DNA of 64,000 bases from Imbricaverruca yamaguchii (Eukaryota; Arthropoda; Thecostraca; Neoverrucidae), in the NCBI GenBank assembly GCA_034440575.1, contig JAOTOL010001335.1, positions 558,001-622,000 on the forward strand, written 5' to 3'. The notes beneath the pieces were generated by a model that was given only the letters and a program-made list of their open reading frames with translations, was not told the origin of the DNA and searched no databases. The position numbers and the translations under genes were made by a program. Below are positions 43,366 to 54,309 of the stretch, piece after piece; the stretch's first letter is position 1, and every line of letters starts with the position of its first letter.

Positions 43366-46283
43366 AATAAGTATATTCACGCACGCCAACAATTTTCTGC
43401 GAAATGCAGTCGCCCTAGGTGTAGCTATTAGGACACCGGAAATTAGAGAACTCGCACAGTCCGGTGACATCGTACCCGTTGGTCCTCATGCTAATGCCTA
43501 TGTGAAGGAACGCATTGCGAGAAAAGCCGAATGCATGAGCATGGAACTGAAAATTTGGCAACGAACAATTGAACAATTGGTAGTTCTGAGTTCAGTTTGA
43601 CACTGGAAGTCTTTTCAGTTCAAGAATGGCGCCATTCCCTGAAACGTGCATTTTCATGTATGTTCGCAGACTACATGTTGGGAGAGTATATTGACGCACC
43701 AGGGAAACTTAATCGAAATGCGGTCGTCCTAGGCGTAGATGCTAGCATTATAAAAATCAGTGAACTCGCACAGTCCGGTGATATCGTACCAGTTGGCCCC
43801 CATGCTAATGCGTAGGTGAAATAACGCATTGCGAGGACAGCCAAATCCACGGGTAAGCAACTGAAGATTTTCGCAAAGGATTACTTAAGAAATGGAAGTT
43901 TTGCGTTCATCTTGACACTGGAAGTCCTTCGAGATGAAGTATGACAACATTCCCTCAAACCTCCACTTTCGTGTATGTTCGCACGCTAAATGTTGGGTGA
44001 GGATATTGACGAACCCGATAAATATCCTCGGAAATACGGTCATCGTACATGTAGTTGCTAACATACCAAGCGTCAATGGAATCGTACACTCTGGTCATAT
44101 TGTCCCCATTGTGCCGAATCTTAATGCCTACGTGACATAATGCAGTTCCCCTAAAACCGAAACCACGAATATGCAACTGAAATCTTGGCAACGCATATGT
44201 TAAGAAGTGGGAGTTTTGAGTTTAGAGTGACACTGTAAGTCCTTTGAGATCAAGCCTGGACCCATGCCTTCAAACCTGCATTATAGTGTATGTTCGCACA
44301 CTACATGTTGGCTGAGTATATTCACGCACGCCAGAAACTTCCTGCGAAATGCGGTCGTCCTAGGTGTAGCTATTAGGACGCCGAAAATTCGAGAACTCGC
44401 ACAGTCCAGTGACATCGTACCCTTTGGCCCCCATGCTAATGCCTAGAAGAAGGAACGCATTGCGAGAAAAGCCGAATGCATGAGCATGCAACTGAAAATT
44501 TGGCAACGTCCAATTGAACAAATGGTAGTTCTGAGTTCAGCTTGACACTGGAAGTCTTTTCAGATGAAGTATGGCGCCATTCCCTGAAACGTGTATTTTC
44601 ATGTATGTTCGCAGACTACATATTAGGAGAGTGTATTGACGCACCAGGGAACCTTAATCGAAATACGGTCGTGGTAGGTGTAGATGCTAGAATTATAAAA
44701 ATCAGCGAACTCGCACAGTCCGGTGATATCGTACCCGTTGGCCCCCATTGTAATGCGTAGGTGAAATAACGCATTGCGAGGACAGCCAAATCCACGTGTA
44801 AGCAACTGACGATTTTCGCAAAGGATAACATAAGAAATGGAAGTTTTGCGTTCATCTTGACACTGGAAGTTCTTCGAGATGAAGTATGACAACATTCCCT
44901 GAAACCTCCACTTTCGTGTATGTTCGCACGCTAAATTTTGGTTGAGGATATTGACAAACCCGATAAATGTCGTCGGAAATACGGTCGTCGTACATGTAGT
45001 TGCTAACATACCAAACGTCAAAGGATTCGCACGTTCTGGTCATGTCGTCCCCATTGTGCCAAATGTTAATGCATATGTGACAAAATGCAGTTCCCAAAAA
45101 CCGAATGCACCAATATGCAACTGAAATCTTGGCAACGCATCAGTTAAGAAGTGGCAGTTTTGAGTTCAGAGTGACACTGTAAGTCCTTTGAGATGAAGCA
45201 TGCCTTCAAACCTGCCTTATAGTGTATGTTCGCACACTACTTGTTGGGGGAGTATATTCACGCAAGCCAGAAACATCCTGCGAAATGCGGTCGTCCTAGG
45301 TGTAGCTATTAGGATACCGAAAATTAGAGAACTCGTACAGTCCGGTGACATCGTACCCGTTGGCGCCCATGATAATGCCTAGGTGACGGAACGCATTGTG
45401 ATGAAAGCCGAATGCATGAGCATGCAACTGAAAATTTGGCAACGTACAATTGAACAAATGGTCGTTCTGAGTTCAGCTTGACACTGGAAGTATTTTCAGA
45501 TGAAGAATGGCGCCATTCCCTGAACCGTGCATTTTCATGTATGTTCGCAGACTACATGTTAGGAGAGTATATTGACGCACCAGGGAAACATAATCGAAAG
45601 GCGGTCGTCGTAGGTGTAGATGCTAGCATTACAAAAATCAGCGAACTCGCACAGTCCGGTGATATCGTATCTGTTGGCCCCCATGCTAATGCCTAGGTGA
45701 AATAACGCATTGCGAGGACAGCCATATCCACGGGTAAGCAACTGAAGATTTTCGCATAGGATAACTTAAGAAATGGAAGTTTTGCGTTCATCTTGACACT
45801 GGAATTCCTTCCAGATGAAGTATGACAACATTCCCTCAAACCTCCACATTCGTGTATGTTCGCAGGCTAAATGTTGGGTGAGGATATTGACGAACCCGAT
45901 AAATATCCTCGGAAATACTGTAGTCGTACATGTAGTTGCTAACATACCAAACGTCAATGGAATCGCACGTTCTGGTCATATCGTCCCCATTGTGCCGAAT
46001 CTTAATGCCTACGTGATATAATGCAGTTCCCAAAACCCGAATCCACCAATATGCAACTGAAATCTTGGCAACGTATATGTTAAGAAGTGGGAGTTTTTAG
46101 TTTAGAGTGACACTGTAAGTCCTTTGAGATCAAGCATGGACCCATGCCTTCAAACCTGCATTATAGTGTTTTGTAATGGAAGTTTTGCGTTCATCTTGAC
46201 ATTGGAAGTCCTTCGAGATGAAGTATGACAACATTCCCTCAAACCTCCACTTTCGTGTATGTTCGCACGCTAAATGTTGGGTG
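43366..46283 (+). repeat. Three-monomer higher-order satellite (~940-bp period)
   Basis: Three full higher-order copies, each with three diverged ~312-bp monomers (A, B, C). The higher-order spacing is 945 and 936 bp (GACACTGGAAGTCTTTTCAG-type B starts at about 43597, 44542 and 45478). All monomers share CACTGTAAGTCC or CACTGGAAGTCC, TGTATGTTCGCA and a terminal ATGCTAATGCCTA-like block. A partial unit at 46110-46283 shows a fused A-to-C junction, typical of unequal exchange. Each monomer has an open plus frame of 60-72 codons with a common motif (see findings). Confidence 0.93.
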
Positions 46284-48510
46284 AGTGAGTCAGTCAGTCA
46301 GTCAGTCATGTATTTGGGTACTTCCACGTGGTGGCTGTTCTGCACCCAGACATTGTTGCGTGAGCACATCCGGTAGAGAACATTGCATCAGAAACATTTC
46401 GAACATACAGCGCACAAAGACCTCTATAGTAAGACTAGCGACTCTGCGCTAAAGCACCTTTGAATGCAGAGCGACTCGGTGCTTGCCTGGTGACTGGTGG
46501 TAGCCTATTCCAAGCGACCGCGGCGCGGTATGAAAAACCTCGCTGGGTCTGCGTGAGTCGACATCTTGTGAGATGAAGCTCACCGACTGACCCAGCTCTG
46601 GTCTCCCTCTGCGATACTTGTGACCGCCAGGTAAACATTCTTCGTACAGCTTCCGGGCATTGCCTAATGCACATGGCTCTGTATACCTGGATGCAATCGT
46701 GCTCCCGAACCATCTCTGCAAGCGTTAGCCATCCTAATGACACGAGTGCAGGGGACACGTGCTCGTTGCGGCGCACTCCGGTGACTAGTCGCGCGGCAAA
46801 GTTGATGCACTTTTGCACGCGATGCAGACGGCTCTGAGCGACTCCACCCCAGAGAGATAGACAATGAAGTATGTGAGGAAAAACGTGGAACTGGACTAAG
46901 AGCTTGAAGACATCCGTGGTGAAATGAGGGCGAAATTTGTATAGGGATGCTATGATGGCATTGCATTTGCGCACAACCATGAATATGTGAGAATTCCAAC
47001 TAAGTTTCTGGTCGAGGAGAACACCTAAGACTTTAACGGTGGGACGTGGAGTTATCGTGGAATCTGAAAGAGTGATTTGGAAGTTCGCTGCCTTTTTTAA
47101 TGACGCCTTGGTGCCAAAGAGGGTGAATTAAGTTTTGTCCTGGTTCATCCTTAGACTGTTGGACTGAAACCAATTTTGTAGACTAGATATGGACTCCACG
47201 ACGCGTGCCTTGAGGCTGGATAAGTCGGTGACGTTGGGTAGAGAATGATCTAGGAGCTGGGTATCGTCGGCATAGGATATTAGGCGTCCATGAGGGAGGA
47301 AAGAGAACAGGTCGTTGATGAAGATGAGAAAGAGGATTGGCCCGATGATGGAGCCTTGTGCCACGCCATGAGTCAGGGGAAGGATGGATTGGATTGGATT
47401 GGATTGTGGCTTTACGACGCACTCAGCGGCGAGGCCATACGGCGTCGCCTGCCTCTCACCCTGGCAGGAAGGGCGGGCACCGCGGGGAATCGAACCCCGT
47501 ACCTCTGGCTTGCCAGACGCTCAGCTTAACCACTGAGCTACCGACGCCCAGGGAAGGATGGATGAGCCTCCGTTCACCATCTGCTTCCGGTCGCTGAGGT
47601 AGCTGCGGAACCATTCAATCGACTACCCGCCATACCATCCGAGCATGGTCAGGAGGACACCATGATCGACGCTGTCAAAAGCTTTGCTGAGGTCTATCGT
47701 TGTTAGCGAAGCGACGTGGTCCTTGTCTACCATCTGTTGCATTCATTCGACAGCATCAAGCATGGCGTCCTCCGTACAGTGGTTCGGTCGGTAGGCGTAC
47801 TGTAAAGGCGATAGTGCATGATTGTCATGCAGGTACGACACCAATTGCATGGAGACGACCTTTTCCGTGATTTTGGAGAGTACAGACAGAATTGAGATTG
47901 GTCTAAAATTGTTAAGATCAGAGCGATCGCCTGACTTAAATATTGGCGTGACACGGGCGACTTTCCATGCAGTGGGGAAGGTCTGCGTGGTAATAGAACA
48001 GCTGATGAGATGGAGCATATGTGGGCCGATGAGAGCGAAGCACTTTTTGATTGCGTGGAGAGGGACTCCGTCGAATCCGACTGCTCTGGATGAACTTATT
48101 CGCCCTATCGCATTTGAGAGCTCAGGTAGAGTGGCAGGGTGCAGCATCAGCGCCGACGCGCACACTCTGGGCGGTCGGGGACCATGCTTGGGGCTATCGT
48201 CGCGCATCACCTCCGCCGCTATACGTGCGCCAACCTCTGCGAAGTGCAAATTGAACTCGTCTGCGCGGTCTAACACATCTTCAACACTGTCGATGGGTCC
48301 CTCTGTCGGTCGGAATGCAAACTCTTTCAAACGGCGCCAAAACTCCCGTCGGTCAGTCAGCAGGCCACCACACAGGAACTCGCGGCGGGCTTGGATAAGT
48401 TTACTTTTCAGGCAGTTTCGGTCCTGTTGATAGGTTTGTCGTGCTTCCGGTGTTCTTGAAAGGTATTCAACTAAAAACAATCTTATCCGGACCACTTATC
48501 CACGCATGTT
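46284..48510 (-). mobile_element. L2/CR1-like LINE, 5'-truncated, with near-intact RT
   Basis: Non-LTR retrotransposon read leftwards. RT fingers are at 47743-48495: SSRAVGFDGVPLHAIKK, then VARVTPIFKSGDRSDLNNF. Motif A, IDLSKAFDSVDH (about 47665-47700), follows two codons after an in-frame TGA. The palm with YADD is at 47128-47364 (AQGSIIGPILFLIFIND, then ISYADDTQLLD). The C-terminal domain is at 46435-46980 (HVSPALVSLGWLTL, then YRAAVAWNRLPP). A (TGAC)n tail at 46284-46305 joins directly to satellite sequence. No endonuclease domain lies upstream, so it is 5'-truncated near 48500. The RT is split by a SINE at 47390-47550 and has at least two stops, so it is inactive. Confidence 0.88.
47390..47550 (-). 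mobile_element. SINE family A, full length with perfect target duplication
   Basis: On the minus strand: GGCGTCGGTAGCTCAGTGGT (A box), GGGGTTCGATTCC (B box), body GCGACGCCGTATGGCC and GTGCGTCGTAAAGCC, ending in an (AATCC)4 tail. It is flanked by the perfect 13-bp duplication GGGAAGGATGGAT at 47377-47389 and 47551-47563, inside the LINE RT. The intact pol III boxes, tail and duplication mark a recent insertion and define the family. Confidence 0.95.
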
Positions 48511-48767
48511 GCAAGAAGCTGGTTGTTCAACAGGTAGCTTTAGTACAGGCAAGGTAAGTACAAGAACCATCTCAATTATTTGTACACGGTAGAAAAAAAG
48601 GTTTACTAGGTTGCCGTCGGTAACGATAGACATATTTGCGAACGTTAGTTAAATTGGCTCCACTCCGCTGCTCTTTCTCCCAGAAAATAGAAATATTGCG
48701 CATATCATGCTTACGTCCATACTGATTTCCCCGTGGTAGTAAACTCACCGTACACCACTACCGAACA
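48511..48767. other. No feature recognised
   Basis: Short AT-rich spacer between the LINE and the transposon-associated gene. Confidence 0.4.
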
Positions 48768-49523
48768 TTGGTTCAAAGTAAGTTATTTTTAGAACTGAAG
48801 GAGGGAGTGGATGAGGGACAGGTAGTGGTGCAGGGTTACTTTTCTGATAATTATTATTTCTTTCTTCAGGACGCTGCTCAGGGATTTTATTGGGATTCAT
48901 CTCAATGCACCGTGCGCCATGTCGTGGTGTATTGGCGGGAGGAGGGCGTGTCATGACATCAGAGTTATTGTTTCATATCTAATGGAATGAAGCACAACAC
49001 TGCCATAGTGCACGCCTTCCTCCGACGCCTGATACCCGAGATGAAAAAGAAAGTACCGGGGCTACAAAAGGTGTTTTATTTGACTGATGGCTGTGCTGCT
49101 CAGTACAAGAATAGGTCCAACTTCGCGAATATGTGTTATCATGATGCGGACTTCGAAGGCATGAAATGTGAACGCCACTTTTTCGCCACTTCACATGGAA
49201 AGGGAGCGTGCGATGGATTCGGGGGTACGGTGAAACGTGCCACGCGACAAGAGATCCTGCGGCGCCCTGTCAGCGGCCAAATTCTGACAGCCGAGGCAAT
49301 GGCTAAGTTTCTGAGCGAAAAGTTCGTGAGTGTCATCCATACGATATTTGTATCCAGCCTTGAGGTGGCAAAGGTGGCTACTGAGTTGCAGGCATGGTTC
49401 GATGCTGCTAGTACTATGAAAGGGACTAAGAAGCTCCACAGGTTTCTCCCTGTGAGTGCCACCACCATGCGCGTCCATGAGCTGTCCACAGACGATGGTT
49501 ATGATGTTCGGGTTACGCATTAA
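48768..49523 (+). pseudogene. Transposon-associated protein gene with one in-frame TGA
   Basis: Two frames, 48768-48956 and 48957-49523, lie in the same phase and are separated only by TGA at 48954-48956. From memory of the family, the joined order matches a widespread uncharacterised invertebrate protein thought to be transposon-derived. The matching blocks are GYFSDNYYFFLQDAAQGF, then CFISNGMKHNTAIVHAF straddling the post-stop region, FYLTDGCAAQYKN, and HFFATSHGKGACDGFGGTVKR. The Asp-containing SDNY and TDG motifs and the HGKG..DG block resemble an RNase H-like transposase core, but I cannot name the superfamily. The N-terminal part is missing. It is probably a dead copy; a recoded stop or sequencing error is possible. 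Confidence 0.7.
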
Positions 49524-51697
49524 AATGACCAGGGACAATAAAACAAACATCGTAGGGATGACAACCTGCATGCAAATGTGCGATGTTATAAATCTGCGCG
49601 ACCGGCTGTTGTGCCCATTGTCTTGCATAGTGCGTGCTTACCTGCTCGATCAAGTGCATTCATTCGTCATATAATCGTTTTTAATCGAATGACTTGTTGT
49701 TGTGCTGGTTTCTTTCAAGAAACTGAAACCATTGTAATTTCTTTAATGTTCCTGTTTCAGTGTTGTATTGCAAACGTGCGACTCATATGGCATGCAAACG
49801 AACAGTCCCGAAACATAGTGTTTGATGTGTTGGATGATGGTACGATGGTATCAGCGGCGCATTTTGTGATTTGTCGAGGGGGCGGATGGAGGCGGTGGGC
49901 GACACGACGTGGGCCCGAGGGAAGGTACTGCGATAGAGTTCACAGATATTCAATGGTTAAATCGGAACAAAGGACATGAAACCGGTTTCGCATTGAAGAG
50001 ACAGGTTGTCACATCCAGTGTCTGCCCCCTCCCCCCCCCCCCTCTTCCGCTGGCATCACATCACACGCTTGTCAGCGTCGTCGCTGCGCGGCCGCGCGCG
50101 CGCGGCAGCCGGGTTTGACGTGCAAGCGTGAGCGACATCGGTACATTTAAGCGCATGGGGCTCGTTGCTCTTTGTCCTTTCCACTTGTTTTATTCATTGA
50201 TCCCGTAGTACAAAGAATGCCGAATCACACTAAGTCGCAATTTTTCCGGAGAATTTATAGAAAAATTCGGTTTGCAAAATTTCCAATTTTGGGTAATTGT
50301 TGGGGCTAACTTAAACGAGGGATACATTTCCAATTATGAATCACTGTTAATCTACGTACCTTTCCCAACAATCTGGCATTTATTCACATTCCTTGCAGCA
50401 TATGGATGAAAATTGCCGTCGAAAATATTCTTGCACGTGCGGATCGTCATATTGCCTGAGGCTATAACTCCGAAACCGCATGCCGCAGAAAGAAAAAAAT
50501 ATCACAGCCGTGATCAGCACCATCGATTGCCCCCGGGGGAAGGTTATGTCGAAATCCGTTACAGGAGGGTGTTAAATCGACCCCTCGGCTGGATGATCTG
50601 TGCGGGAATGCCTGAAGTGTACGATTACGGAAATCCCCCTCCCCCGTCGTGAGGCGACCGAAATTCTGAGGTCTGGCCGGTAGATGGTTCAGGTAGCATT
50701 CATGATGTATGTCGGGTTCTTGATTCATGGAGGGGAATGGAAGCCGAAACATTTCCTTGGCTTAACTTTCACCCATATCACGTTTTCTTTCAGAAGCGGA
50801 ACTTTGGTATCGTCTGCGACGCATTCAACCGCTATGTCACTGGCGTCGCCAATTTCTCTCTCTGATTGTGGCTGGACTCGGTAATCCAGCCGGTTGTGGG
50901 ATTGGAAGGCGAGATCTTGCAACGAAGAGCTCAACTACGTTCCGACTGAACCACCGCGGTCTATCCTTTCGTCGTTTGGTGGTGTTGTATTTTGCCAATT
51001 TGTGAAGGCCAAAGAGCGGCACCTGCTGTATGGTCGATACCAACGCGGCCTATTGCCTGATCAGAGACCATCCGGGTCTCGAAAGCAGAATAGGTGGCGC
51101 CACCGTCGGTGCTGCCCGCGCTGTCTGAAGCGACAACAGCATCGTAGAGGATCGGGCGCATCAGGTTAAATATTGTCGCCAATGGACGGTAATGTCACAC
51201 AAAATCCCAGGTCGTTTTCGAAGAGACGAGAAGGATCAAAATAAAGCCTGCCTCCCGATATTTTTAACAGGAACCATGCATCGATTATAGTAATTGCTGT
51301 ATTCCATATCATATGTTGTCGGGTCTTGTCTGCACCTGCCCTGTCCCGGCACGCACATTTTCTTCGATGGCTATGTAACCTCCAACAGCCCACCCTCAAT
51401 GTGGACTCCTTGGACACGGAATGCATAGTCTTATCACCCAGCACAAAGTGTATTATCAAGAAACCAAAAGTCATCTGGTATATATCACTTATCCGTACAG
51501 CAGACGGTCGGTGATATCTACACATAACGTACCCCAAAGCGCAAACGGTGAAACGACAGAGCAGCCTCCGTAGACTGGTACCTGGAGTCCCTTGTGGTAA
51601 TGCTAGGAGGTAGCATGTATGCTACCTGCCATCATTACTAAAAGCGGCTCTAGGATATATATATATAACGGGACAGTTGAGGGAACATAACCAAATT
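49524..51697. other. No gene supported
   Basis: Contains a C-run at about 50027-50042 and GC-alternating sequence near 50090-50105. Frames are short. A SINE-like sequence lies at 50815-50955. Confidence 0.4.
50815..50955 (-). mobile_element. Diverged SINE-like sequence
   Basis: The block TGGCGTCGCCAATTTCTCTC matches the body of family B SINEs. At the other end, minus-strand GGTGGTTCAGTCGG resembles an A box. The B box is decayed. Confidence 0.45.
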
Positions 51698-52180
51698 TCA
51701 ACATATGCAATAAATGCACCATGAGCAACAAAACGTGCAACGCTTTACCACCGTTCCGGAGTTATTCCTGATGAACTTAGCGATTTTCCCCCATCTTCTC
51801 TCGGCAGGTTCGGATCCAGTAAGCTTGGCCAACTTCACAGCCGCCAGGCTGCCACAAAAGTTTTTGATCTTGGTTCCAGCCTCTTTAATGAGATCACCTG
51901 CCGGCTTGGCCTCGACAGTTGTCCAAGTGATGGTCTGTAGTTTACCGGCTTCGCTCTTGGCCTTGGCCTCCTCCGCATCTTGAGACGGTTTACCTTTGCC
52001 TATGCGATCAATGACACAACCTTTGCCGAGTCCCTTGCCCCTCATAGCTTCAAAACCGGTTTGGTAGTCCTCGATGGTTTCGGTTAGGTAGTTGCGTCGC
52101 ATAGTGACCTGATTGTCCTTGTCCAAGATGACCTCCTCTCCGACAATGTCACCATTGGAATCTCCGACTGTGGTCAGCAC
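51698..52180 (-). CDS. BRICHOS-like precursor, exon 2 (prodomain and C-terminal peptide)
   Basis: The acceptor is AACGTCCACAG (ends at 52181), and the frame opens VLTTVGDSNG. It carries the whole BRICHOS-like prodomain, a charged K/E-rich linker (residues 83-102) and the C-terminal candidate peptide. It ends TGA at 51698-51700. No typical AATAAA was seen in the next 500 bases on this strand. Confidence 0.8.
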   Translation of the reverse strand: MLTTVGDSNGDIVGEEVILDKDNQVTMRRNYLTETIEDYQTGFEAMRGKGLGKGCVIDRIGKGKPSQDAEEAKAKSEAGKLQTITWTTVEAKPAGDLIKEAGTKIKNFCGSLAAVKLAKLTGSEPAERRWGKIAKFIRNNSGTVVKRCTFCCSWCIYCIC

Positions 52181-53801
52181 CTGTGGACGTTAAATGCACC
52201 GACCTCAGGACGACGTCCAGTTTGTGTATGTGCGAGTGATCAATTTCAAGGTACCTGGAGAGTAGTTGGCAACTATGTGCAGACATTGCACTGGCTGATG
52301 TATCGACTAGTTGCACACAACAAATATGTATTGCATAACATTGAATAGCCCTGTCGGCGGTTCCAACCAGCATATGTCCGAAATAATCTCAATCTTGCCA
52401 TTACCTCACCCACCACCTTAATCACCTTTGACTCTTTGATAACGAATGAGCGAACGTCTAATTTTGGCGTTCTTTAGAAGGCTACGGCTATTTTTACTCA
52501 AGCTGAGGTGTTTTATAGTTCCATAAAACTACAATTGTTCCCACGCGTTTACAATTCAATCTGTGACATCAACTGTTGCGTGATCAGATCTATGGGATTA
52601 TATTTTCAGAACAAGTAAGCCTATCATTGGTGGTTTTTGTACGGTTTGAGCTGTCCTCTTGGAAGGCGAATTTATCTCGCTCAGCAGAGGGAATTGCATA
52701 CGAAATTGTTCCCGACCCACAAAGCATTGTCGGTGCCGAGAGCAATATAGCCACTGTATGTACATCAGGTACGTTACAAGACATTTTCTAATATGTTGAC
52801 GATGAGGAGAGAAGTGTGGCCCCTAGCTACAGTTGCACGGCCCGTACTGCTTCAAAAGTACTGCAATGTCATGAGAGATTGGAGCAGACAGTGGATCCGC
52901 AGCCCCCTCCCCGCACAGAAAATACTTCCTTCGTCAATGTCATGTAAGCAAGTCTATATAGATGCCATAAATTAACCTTCATAATGCCTCTCACCTCAGT
53001 GAAGATACATGGGTGATAAGATACAGCACCACTGAACCGGTGCCTCACTAGCGATAAACCAACTTCACCATGTATTGCAAAATGCTATTTTTGCAGAAGG
53101 TTCCTAATAGTAAACGTAAACGGTGATCAATATACATGATACTGACATTTGGTTCCATTGCTCTCCAGGGTAATGCTATTCGAGCTCAAATGATCATCAG
53201 AATGCCATTAAGTTTGGGTTGCCCTAATACCAGTGGTCATTTTTCATTGCCATGTGAGATAAACAAGCTGCGACTTATTTATCTAAAGATCAGTCTTCAG
53301 CCTTCAGTGGTTTCTTCGATTAACCATTCCTGGTGGAGCGTGTTGAGGCGGAACCCGAGCTGGAATGGCCCTTTGTGATTATGCATTGTTGCGAACCTGC
53401 TTGGAACCCATCTTGGAATGTTTAAATATCAGAATAAACGAGCACGTCCTGGTGACTGCACTAGGAGATACTTAGCAATGTTTATTTTTGTAATGCAATG
53501 GTAGCAGTAGCAGCGTCGAACAGTAGCAGGCACGTCACAGCAGCCTGCTGATGTTACTTGTGTAGCTTGCGAGGTATTGGCACATCAGCCGTCAAATTAG
53601 CTTTTGGCAGAGCATTCAAGACCCACTAAAATTGATGCGTTTCAGTTGGACAAGCACTCTTTGACAACACACAAACAGAGACATAAGACGCATGGATAGA
53701 TCATATCCAAGACACCACCACCGTACTCAACTCACCTCTAGTTCGTCTGCGTGCACAGAAAGCACGGTAACCAAAGCAACGAGTACTAGAGCACCAATCA
53801 T
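51698..53801 (-). CDS. Secreted BRICHOS-domain precursor with basic, Cys-rich C-terminal peptide
   Basis: Two exons, 53736-53801 (22 codons) and 51698-52180 (160 codons plus stop), join in phase 0 across a 1555-bp GT..AG intron to give 182 residues. Residues 1-18 (MIGALVLVALVTVLSVHA) are a classic signal peptide. Residues ~30-143 look like a BRICHOS domain: a DYQTGFEAMRGKG strand pair ending in GCVIDR (Cys77), then TITWTTVEAKPAGDLI with Asp118, and KIKNFCGSL (Cys131). The Cys-Cys spacing of 54 is in the BRICHOS range. After it come ERR (149-151), a basic segment WGKIAKFIRNN, and KR followed by CTFCCSWCIYCIC (six Cys in 13). This order (signal, BRICHOS prodomain, cationic Cys peptide at the C-terminus) is that of polychaete antimicrobial-peptide precursors such as arenicins and nicomicins. 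A TATA box lies upstream. The domain call is by eye; the exon structure is firm. Confidence 0.72.
53736..53801 (-). CDS. BRICHOS-like precursor, exon 1 (signal peptide)
   Basis: ATG at 53799-53801, hydrophobic core LVLVALVTVL, likely cleavage after A-x-A-like VHA, then DELE before the donor GTGAGT (53735 downward). It follows a TATA box by 80 bp. A four-codon upstream ORF overlaps this ATG. Confidence 0.8.
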
Positions 53802-53812
53802 AGTTGGTGCAT
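53798..53812 (-). promoter_or_regulatory. Upstream ORF overlapping the start codon
   Basis: ATG at 53810-53812 opens M-H-Q-L-stop, with TGA at 53798-53800 overlapping the main ATG as ATGA. Such an arrangement can allow reinitiation or damp translation. Whether it is in the mRNA depends on the true start site. Confidence 0.5.
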
Positions 53813-53881
53813 TGAATTGAGGTGGTGTGTGGAGACCAATGTGGGAGGGAATTATACCTGGATAGCAGACAAGCCAGCAGG

Positions 53882-53889
53882 CTTTTATA
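53882..53889 (-). promoter_or_regulatory. TATA box of the BRICHOS-like gene
   Basis: TATAAAAG on the minus strand, 81 bp upstream of the ATG. A start 28-32 bp downstream would fall near 53857-53861, giving a 5' leader of about 55-60 nt. No second TATAAAAG lies nearby. Confidence 0.7.
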
Positions 53890-53999
53890 CATGCTGCACA
53901 TAGCAAGGAACACAAGGGAACCAAGTGTGCAATATGAATACGATATGCAATATGCAATTGACCGTTGTATTTCGTGACCTGTCACTTGCGGTGCACCGT

Positions 54000-54309
54000 G
54001 TTGCATTATTTATGACAAATGCATCCGCTGAAATCACGTGGTGAATTTGCACATGTTAACATGCAAATACGCTGAATGCATGCATATGTCGAGGTGTCGC
54101 TCAACCATCCCACCGGGGCCACATGCAGTCTGCGGACTCCGTTTAGAAGCAGCACCCAATCTCTCTCGATACAGCCAGGGTGCAGTTGCTTTTATTGTGC
54201 AGTCACGATGAAATGAAGATTAACCCTCCCCGTCTTTCCGGTCATATTATCACACCCTGTCTCGAGGTGGGGGTTGATAGAAACCCCCAATAATCTCAAA
54301 ACTAAGCGT
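54000..54309. other. Upstream of the BRICHOS-like gene, nothing recognised
   Basis: Unique sequence with several ATGCAAAT/ATGCAT-like words (54045-54090) that might be regulatory. No feature is supported. Confidence 0.35.
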
